11,835 bases of DNA from positions 1-11,835 of the forward strand of contig JBHJHK010000012.1 in assembly GCA_050330975.1 (NCBI GenBank). The letters are read 5' to 3'. The first letter of the stretch is position 1; every line of letters starts with the position of its first letter. Under the pieces are notes generated by a model. That model did not search any database, was not told where the DNA came from, and was given only the letters and a program-made list of their open reading frames with translations. The stretch comes from JBHJHK01 sp050330975. Its GTDB lineage: Bacteria; Pseudomonadota; Gammaproteobacteria; Competibacterales; Competibacteraceae. Shown piece after piece: positions 7,116 through 11,835 of the stretch. The position numbers and the translations under genes are program-made.

Positions 7116-7547
7116 ATGGCGGAATTTTTGGATTTTGCGGCCCGACACTGGTATCTCTTCGCCGCCCTGTTTGCCATCCTGGGCCTTCTCATCGGCACGG
7201 AGGTCTACCAGAGCTTGAGTGGCGTCAAGGGGGTCAACCCAGCCCAGACCTTACAGCTCATCAACCACGACGACGCCCTAGTCGTAGACCTGCGCGGCGC
7301 CAGCGACTATCGCGGGGGGCATATCCAGGGGGCGGTCAACATTCCGTCGGGCGAACTCAAGGATAGGCTCAAGGAGGTCCAGCGTTTCAAGGCCAAGCCG
7401 GTGGTGGTCTACTGCCAGACCGGCACCCGTTCCCAAAGCGCCGGCGGGATTCTCAAGCAGGCGGGCTTTGACCGCGTCCACCACCTCAAGGGGGGCCTCC
7501 AGGCCTGGCGTGGCGACAATTTGCCCGTGCGCAAAAAGGCCGGCTAG
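7116..7547 (+). CDS. Membrane-anchored rhodanese-domain sulfurtransferase (YibN type)
   Basis: This 143-residue protein has the same length and layout as E. coli YibN. One hydrophobic helix at about residues 12-28 anchors it in the inner membrane, and a single cytoplasmic rhodanese domain fills residues 40-135. The active-site loop is CQTGTRS (100-106) with C100 as the sulfur-carrying cysteine; VVDLRGASDYRGGHIQGAVN (56-75) and GGLQAW (126-131) are standard rhodanese motifs. The family presumably transfers sulfane sulfur, but the acceptor is unknown. ATG 7116 is chosen over upstream GTG 6945 because TTTGGA precedes it and the protein then begins just before the membrane helix, as in the family. 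secB follows after 99 bp; glutaredoxin grxC, which often lies between them, is absent. Confidence 0.92.
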   Translation: MAEFLDFAARHWYLFAALFAILGLLIGTEVYQSLSGVKGVNPAQTLQLINHDDALVVDLRGASDYRGGHIQGAVNIPSGELKDRLKEVQRFKAKPVVVYCQTGTRSQSAGGILKQAGFDRVHHLKGGLQAWRGDNLPVRKKAG

Positions 7548-7646
7548 CCCATGGCCGCCGCACCTGGGTTACCATGCTTTCCCTAAAGATGGCCCCGGGT
7601 CCAACGACCATTCCCCCGCCCACCGCAACCCCCGACCGAGACACCC

Positions 7647-8123
7647 ATGAGCCAAGCCCAGCCCAGCTCACAATTCGCCATCCAACGCCTCTACCTAAAG
7701 GACGTTTCCTTCGAGGTCCCCGGCGCCCCCGACATCTACAGCCAGGGGGCCCGTTTGGAGGTCAACCTCCAAGTCAACCACCAGCACCGCACCGTGGGCG
7801 ATGACCCCACCTTAGTAGAGGTGAGTCTAAAGCTCGCCATCAACGCCAAGCAGGGGGAACGCACCGCTTATATCGTGGAGGTAGATCAAGGGGGGCTGTT
7901 CGCCTTGAAAAACTTCAGCGATGCCCAACGGGAACAGCTGTTGGCGGCCTATTGCCCGGGGCTTCTCTACCCCTACGCCCGGGAAGCCGTGGACAACTTG
8001 GTGGTCAAGGGGGGCTTTGCGCCCCTGATGCTCAAACCCATCGATTTCGCCGCCCTCTACTACCAGCGCAAGGCCCAGCAAGCCGAGCACCTCAATGCCC
8101 CCAGCGGCGACCGGGCCAACTGA
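7647..8123 (+). CDS. secB: Protein-export chaperone SecB
   Basis: SecB is a tetrameric cytoplasmic chaperone that keeps precursor proteins unfolded and hands them to SecA for export. It has 158 residues (E. coli 155). Recognisable family segments are FAIQRLYLKDVSFEVPGAPD (10-29), EVDQGGLFAL (78-87), CPGLLYPYARE (103-113), and VKGGFAPLMLKPIDFAALY (120-138). The C-terminal end is polar and ends in GDRAN. Upstream there is only a weak GAG, about 7 nt before the ATG. The 99-bp gap after the rhodanese gene shows no gene and no clear terminator, so co-transcription is plausible. gpsA begins 16 bp downstream; secB-gpsA adjacency is common in gammaproteobacteria. Confidence 0.96.
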   Translation: MSQAQPSSQFAIQRLYLKDVSFEVPGAPDIYSQGARLEVNLQVNHQHRTVGDDPTLVEVSLKLAINAKQGERTAYIVEVDQGGLFALKNFSDAQREQLLAAYCPGLLYPYAREAVDNLVVKGGFAPLMLKPIDFAALYYQRKAQQAEHLNAPSGDRAN

Positions 8124-8139
8124 GAGGGTCGTTCCCCCC

Positions 8140-9177
8140 ATGGCGGTGGCAGTGTTGGGGGCCGGCGCCTGGGGCAGCGCCCTCGCGGTGCTCCTGGGCC
8201 GCAACGGCCACCCCACGGCGCTGTGGAGCCACCGCCCCGCCACCGCCGCCACCCTGGCCAAAGACCGGGAAAACACCCGTCACCTCCCCGGCATCCCTTT
8301 GCCCAGGGCGGTGACCCCCACGGCCGATTTGACGGCGGCCACGGCCGCCGCCGAGGTGGTCCTCATCGCCGTGCCGAGTCAAGCCTTCCTGGAGGTCTTG
8401 GATCGCCTGGTGCCCCTGGTTGAGGGGACGTCGTTACCCATCGCCTGGGCCACCAAGGGCCTAGACCCCTGGGGGCGCTTGCTCCACGAAGCGGTGGCGG
8501 ACCACCTGGGACCGCGCCCCATGGCCGTGGTGTCGGGGCCGAGCTTCGCCGACGAGGTGGCCCGGGGACTCCCCACGGCCCTCACCGTCGCCGCCAACGA
8601 AGAAGCCTTGGCCCAACGCCTGGCCCGGGTGTTCAACGGTCCCACCGTGCGCATCTTCACCACCACGGACTTGCTGGGTGTCCAGCTGGGGGGCACCTTC
8701 AAGAACGCCTTGGCCATCGCCGCCGGCATTAGCGATGGCCTGGGGTTTGGCGCCAACGCCCGAGCGGCGGTGATCACCGGCGGCCTTTGGGAGTTGGCGC
8801 GCTTGGGGGAGGCGTTGGGGGCCAAGCGGGACACCCTAATGGGCCTCTCTGGAGTGGGGGATTTGGTCTTGACGTGCACCGACGACCAATCGCGCAACCG
8901 CCGTTTTGGCCTAGCGGTGGGCCGGGGCCAGAACTTGGCGGAGACCAGGGCCCAGCTGGGGACCGTGGAGGGGGAGCGCACCACCCACGAGGTGGTGCAA
9001 TTGGCGGCAAAACTCGGGGTCGCCTTGCCCATCATCGAGCGGGTGGACGCGGTGCTCAAGGGGCGCATGAGCCCCCGGGAGGCCGTGGCGGCGCTGTTGG
9101 CCCCACCCCCCCGGGTGGAATTTCCCCGCCCCGATACCTCGACCTCGGGCCGAGCCGGCGGAGCGGCTGGGGATTAG
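8140..9177 (+). CDS. gpsA: NAD(P)-dependent glycerol-3-phosphate dehydrogenase GpsA
   Basis: GpsA reduces dihydroxyacetone phosphate to sn-glycerol 3-phosphate, the backbone for phospholipid synthesis. The 345 residues compare with 339 in E. coli. The dinucleotide-binding loop GAGAWGSAL is at 7-15, VPSQAF at 78-83, ATKGLD with K106, GPSFADEVARG at 133-143, the catalytic lysine K189 in GGTFKNALAIAAG, substrate-site NAR at 206-208, and LSGVGDLVLTCTDDQSRNRR at 236-255. The usual ITRGL reads ITGGL here (G214 for Arg), a small deviation. The last 20 residues or so are a polar Pro/Gly/Ser-rich extension. GAGAGG (8122-8127), overlapping the secB stop codon, supports ATG 8140; a longer form starting inside secB is unlikely. 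The gene ends overlapping the convergent pilU stop. Confidence 0.96.
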   Translation: MAVAVLGAGAWGSALAVLLGRNGHPTALWSHRPATAATLAKDRENTRHLPGIPLPRAVTPTADLTAATAAAEVVLIAVPSQAFLEVLDRLVPLVEGTSLPIAWATKGLDPWGRLLHEAVADHLGPRPMAVVSGPSFADEVARGLPTALTVAANEEALAQRLARVFNGPTVRIFTTTDLLGVQLGGTFKNALAIAAGISDGLGFGANARAAVITGGLWELARLGEALGAKRDTLMGLSGVGDLVLTCTDDQSRNRRFGLAVGRGQNLAETRAQLGTVEGERTTHEVVQLAAKLGVALPIIERVDAVLKGRMSPREAVAALLAPPPRVEFPRPDTSTSGRAGGAAGD

Positions 9178-10334
9178 AGCATCATCCCCCGGTCTTCCTC
9201 TTGATCGCTCAAGGTGAGGTCCGGGGCGGCAAAGGGCTCTGCCTTGCTGACCTTGAACTTCTCGCTGCCCACATCGGCCTCGTGGAGGCGGATCTGTAGA
9301 CTGACGTTGTTGCGGGAATCGGCGTTCTTGATGGCCTCTTCCCGACTGATCTTGCCCTCTTTGTAGAGGTCGAACAGCGCCTGGTCGAAGGTCTTCATAC
9401 CCCCTTCATTGGCCTGCTCCATGGCGTCTTTGACGGTGTCGATCTTGCCCTTCATGATCAGGTCTTGGACGTAGGGGCTGTTGAGCAACACCTCCACCGC
9501 TGGCACCCGGCCTCCCCCCAAAGAACGGATCAACCGCTGGGAGATGATGGCCCGCAGGTTGAGGGCCAGGTCCATGAGCAACTGATCCCGGGCCCCCTCG
9601 GGGAAGAAGTTGACGATCCGCTCCAGAGCGCCGTTGGCGTTGCTGGCGTGGAGGGTGGAGAGGCACAGGTGGCCGGTTTCGGCGAACTGCAGGGCGTACT
9701 TCATGACCTCCCGGGAGCGGACCTCCCCCACCAAGATGACGTCGGGGGCCTCCCGCAGCGCCGAGCGCAGGGCGTTTTCGTAGCTGTGGGTGTCGAGGCC
9801 GATTTCCCGCTGGCCCACCACCGACTTCTTGTGGGGATGGGTGTACTCGATGGGATCTTCTACGGTGAGAATGTGGCCCGAGGAGTTTTGATTGCGGTGG
9901 TCGATCATGGCCGCCAATGAGGTGGACTTACCGCAACCGGTGGCGCCGACGAACAAGATCAGCCCGCGCTTTTCCATGGAGAGGTTCTTGAGGACCAAGG
10001 GCAGATTGAGCTCTTCGATCTGGGGAATCTGACCCTTGATGTAGCGCACCACCATGGCCACCTCCCCCCGCTGCTTGAAGACGTTGGCGCGAAACCGGCC
10101 GACGCCCTTGAGGGGGATGGCGAAGTTGAGCTCCAACTCGTGCTCAAACTCCTTGATTTGGTCGTCCTTCATGATGGAGTAGGCGATCTGGCGCACCTGG
10201 CCGGCCTCGAGCACCTTGGTGCCCACGGGCCGCACCACGCCGCCGATCTTGATGCTCACCGGCGCCCCGACGTACAAAAACAGGTCCGAGGCCTCTTTAT
10301 CGACCATCAGTCGCAGGTAAGGGGCAATATCCAT
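9174..10334 (-). CDS. pilU: Type IV pilus retraction ATPase, PilT/PilU family, PilU type
   Basis: Cytoplasmic hexameric ATPase of the type IV pilus machine; PilU assists PilT in pilus retraction. It has 386 residues, near PilU length (about 380) and longer than PilT (about 345). Walker A is GATGCGKS (130-137), the Asp-box glutamate is E163 in EDPIE, Walker B is VILVGEVRS (199-207), and the His box is GHLCLSTLHA (221-230). The phrases RLMVDKEASDLFL near the start, CLSTLHA, and the acidic tail DQEEDRGMML favour PilU over PilT, which usually reads GHLV-GTLH. AAAGGA about 8 nt before the ATG supports the start. pilT, usually directly upstream of pilU, is not here; sthA lies 44 bp upstream on the same strand. 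Confidence 0.92.
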   Translation of the reverse strand: MDIAPYLRLMVDKEASDLFLYVGAPVSIKIGGVVRPVGTKVLEAGQVRQIAYSIMKDDQIKEFEHELELNFAIPLKGVGRFRANVFKQRGEVAMVVRYIKGQIPQIEELNLPLVLKNLSMEKRGLILFVGATGCGKSTSLAAMIDHRNQNSSGHILTVEDPIEYTHPHKKSVVGQREIGLDTHSYENALRSALREAPDVILVGEVRSREVMKYALQFAETGHLCLSTLHASNANGALERIVNFFPEGARDQLLMDLALNLRAIISQRLIRSLGGGRVPAVEVLLNSPYVQDLIMKGKIDTVKDAMEQANEGGMKTFDQALFDLYKEGKISREEAIKNADSRNNVSLQIRLHEADVGSEKFKVSKAEPFAAPDLTLSDQEEDRGMML

Positions 10335-10378
10335 TGACTATGTCCTTTCCGTTTGCCACAGCGCTAGCAAAGCAAACC

Positions 10379-11668
10379 CTAGCGCAGCACCCGATTGAGG
10401 CCATTGAGGGCCGCCACGCGGTAAGCTTCGGCCATGGTCGGGTAGTTAAACGTGGTGTTGATGAAGTATTCCAGATTGTTGGCCGTCCCGGGCTGGGCCA
10501 TGATGGCCTGGCCAATGTGGACGATTTCCGACGCCTGGTCGCCGAAACAGTGTATTCCCAAGAGCTCCAAGCTCTCCCGGTGGAACAAAAGCTTGAGCAT
10601 GCCCACGGCCTGTCCGGTGATCTGGGCTCGGGCCAGGCTTTTGAAAGCGGCATACCCCACTTCGTAGGGCACACAGGCCTCGGTGAGTTCCCGCTCAGTG
10701 CGCCCCACGGAGCTGATCTCGGGGGAAGTGTAGATGCCCGTGGGGATGTCCTCGACTAGGCGATGGTCGCATTGGCCGTGGATCAGGTGGCTGGCGGCAA
10801 AGCGCCCCTGGTCGTAGGCGGCCGAGGCCAGACTCGGGTAGCCGATGATATCCCCAGCGGCGTAGATGTGGGGCACCGCCGTTTGGTAGTTCTCGTTGAC
10901 TTCCAGCTGGCCGCGCTTGTTGGGGACGACCCCCAACTCTTCGAGGCCCATGTTATGGGAATTGCAGGTGCGGCCGTTGGGCCACAGCAACACAACGCCC
11001 TTGATCTTCTTGCCAGACTTGAGATGGAGCACCACTTGGTTGTCCCGGGCCTCCACCCACTCGTCGCTTTCGTTGTGGCGGATCACTACGCCCTGATCCC
11101 GGAGATGGTAGGAGAGGGCGTTGGAGATCTCGTCGTCGAGGAATGCCAAGAGCCGGTCGCGGTTGTTGATCAAGTCCACCTTGCAACCCAGCTGGCGCAT
11201 CATGCTGGCATACTCACAGCCGATGACCCCGGCACCGCAGATGATGATGGATCCTGGGGTGTAGGACAGGCTCAGCAACGTATCGCTGTCGAAGATCCGC
11301 GGGTGGTCGAAGTCCACATCGGGTGGGCGGTAGGGCCTAGAGCCGGTGGTGATGACAAAACCGTCGGCGGTGAGGCGCTGGGGTCTTTGCAGGTGGGGGC
11401 CGTGGATCTCCAAGGTTTGGGGGTCGACGAAGCGGGCGTGGCCCCGGTAGAGGTCCACGTCGTTGCGGTCGTAGAACCCCTGGCGCAGATGGGTTTGGCG
11501 ACCGATCACCGACTCGGCGGTGCGCAGGAGCTCGGGGAAGGTGAATTGGACGGGCTTGCCCACGGCGGCCCGGAACAGGGGATTGCTGTTGACCCCGAGC
11601 ATGGAGCTGATGGCAAATCGCAGGGCCTTGGAGGGTATCGTGCCCCAATGGCAGCAGCCCCCCCCCCC
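10379..11668 (-). CDS. sthA: Soluble pyridine nucleotide transhydrogenase SthA, 5' end broken
   Basis: SthA is an FAD-dependent cytoplasmic enzyme that moves hydride between NADPH and NAD+. Homology is continuous from GGGGCCHWGTIPSKAL to the C-terminus: RLRQ-type FAD contacts, the NAD(P)-binding GAGVIGCEYAS (from 11236), AAGDIIGYPSLASAAYDQGR (from 10861), IPTGIYTSPEISSVGRTE, and NTTFNYPTMAEAYRVAAL with no redox-active His, as in SthA. Lipoamide dehydrogenase is excluded because the second redox cysteine is replaced (CCHWGT, not CxxxxC). The recognisable part is about 428 residues against 424 for the same span in E. coli. The first 43 or so residues, with the FAD-binding GxGxxG fold, are missing: the frame stays open to GTG 11806 but the residues are unrelated. 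As written the gene would be non-functional. Confidence 0.9.
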   Translation of the reverse strand, partial: GGGGCCHWGTIPSKALRFAISSMLGVNSNPLFRAAVGKPVQFTFPELLRTAESVIGRQTHLRQGFYDRNDVDLYRGHARFVDPQTLEIHGPHLQRPQRLTADGFVITTGSRPYRPPDVDFDHPRIFDSDTLLSLSYTPGSIIICGAGVIGCEYASMMRQLGCKVDLINNRDRLLAFLDDEISNALSYHLRDQGVVIRHNESDEWVEARDNQVVLHLKSGKKIKGVVLLWPNGRTCNSHNMGLEELGVVPNKRGQLEVNENYQTAVPHIYAAGDIIGYPSLASAAYDQGRFAASHLIHGQCDHRLVEDIPTGIYTSPEISSVGRTERELTEACVPYEVGYAAFKSLARAQITGQAVGMLKLLFHRESLELLGIHCFGDQASEIVHIGQAIMAQPGTANNLEYFINTTFNYPTMAEAYRVAALNGLNRVLR

Positions 11669-11678
11669 CGCGGGGGGG
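11658..11678. repeat. 12-C run fused to a C7-GC-G7 palindrome
   Basis: Twelve C's (11658-11669) are followed by GC-type centre and seven G's (11672-11678). Positions 11663-11678 form a perfect 16-bp palindrome, CCCCCCCGCGGGGGGG. It marks exactly where sthA homology ends. Such a sequence is hard to sequence and assemble, so its length may be wrong. Confidence 0.85.
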
Positions 11679-11835
11679 AGTAAAAAAGCCGCACACGAAT
11701 AGGCATCGCGGACCGCCGGAAGCGCCCCGCCGACGACCGTGGTCCGACCGGCCGCCGCCACACCGACGAGTACCCGCGGCAACCCACCTGGAACCCCCCC
11801 CACCACACGGGTCTGCGCCAGGCCCAGACCCCCCC
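11679..11835. other. Unrecognised sequence beyond the sthA break
   Basis: These 157 bases are long enough to hold the missing N-terminus of SthA, yet none of the three minus-strand frames shows the expected GSGPGGEGAA-like motif or the strand leading to VGGGC. The stretch has further C-runs (8 C's near 11793-11800 and 7 at the window end). No gene, terminator or mobile element can be supported. Confidence 0.5.

Noticed and set aside
8095..8139. Longer gpsA form starting inside secB
   Set aside because: It adds residues before the canonical MAVAVLGAGAWG start and lacks its own ribosome binding site; ATG 8140 has GAGAGG upstream.
10763..11683. A 306-codon open frame on the plus strand opposite sthA
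   Set aside because: It is a mirror of the minus-strand coding bias of sthA; residues are low in complexity and match no family, while the minus strand shows clear SthA motifs.
11506..11808. Alternative minus-strand frame that might carry the missing SthA N-terminus through a frameshift
   Set aside because: Neither this nor the third frame shows a GxGxxG FAD motif or the strand before GGGC, so a simple indel in the G-run cannot restore the gene.

Overview
This is a GC-rich window of gammaproteobacterial housekeeping genes. The pointers are PilU, a soluble transhydrogenase (SthA), SecB, HslVU and the ubiE/ubiB pair of the aerobic ubiquinone pathway. The protein sequences look closest to Chromatiales/Ectothiorhodospiraceae-type or related deep gammaproteobacteria. 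That is an impression from motif style, not a search, and I cannot name a genus. I see no phage, transposon, CRISPR array, toxin-antitoxin or defence genes.

Layout. Positions 1-356 hold no recognisable gene but carry two consecutive hairpins with T-rich tails (174-198 and 200-241), which probably end transcription from an upstream gene. A plus-strand cluster follows: hslV (357-899), hslU (900-2282), a small DUF971 protein (2300-2668), ubiE (2738-3490) and ubiB (3517-5199). Gaps are 0 to 69 bp, so this is probably one operon. HslV and HslU form the two-part ATP-dependent protease. UbiE is a methyltransferase and UbiB a membrane-bound kinase-like protein, both for ubiquinone synthesis. DUF971 and ubiE, and probably hslV, start with TTG.

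ubiB meets a convergent periplasmic S41 carboxy-terminal processing protease gene (minus strand, 6690-5218), whose acidic C-terminal tail is a 34-residue tandem duplication. Its upstream region (6691-7115) is a 425-bp divergent intergenic stretch with three tandem 14-bp repeats. On its other side lie a membrane-anchored rhodanese (yibN type, 7116-7547), secB (7647-8123) and gpsA (8140-9177). This is the widespread rhodanese-secB-gpsA block, but without the glutaredoxin gene that often sits between the first two.

gpsA runs tail-to-tail into pilU (minus strand, 10334-9174) with overlapping stop codons. Upstream of pilU on the same strand is sthA. Its sequence is canonical from the GGGC(C/T)HWGT motif to the C-terminus, but homology stops abruptly at a 12-C run joined to a C7-GC-G7 palindrome near 11658-11678. 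The 157 bases beyond do not encode the expected FAD-binding N-terminus in any frame. An assembly or contig-end artefact is the most likely reason; a real truncation is possible.

Nothing here looks like a new biological system. The points most worth checking are the sthA break, the 14-bp triple repeat, the duplicated protease tail, the hairpins before hslV, and the missing ubiJ and grxC.
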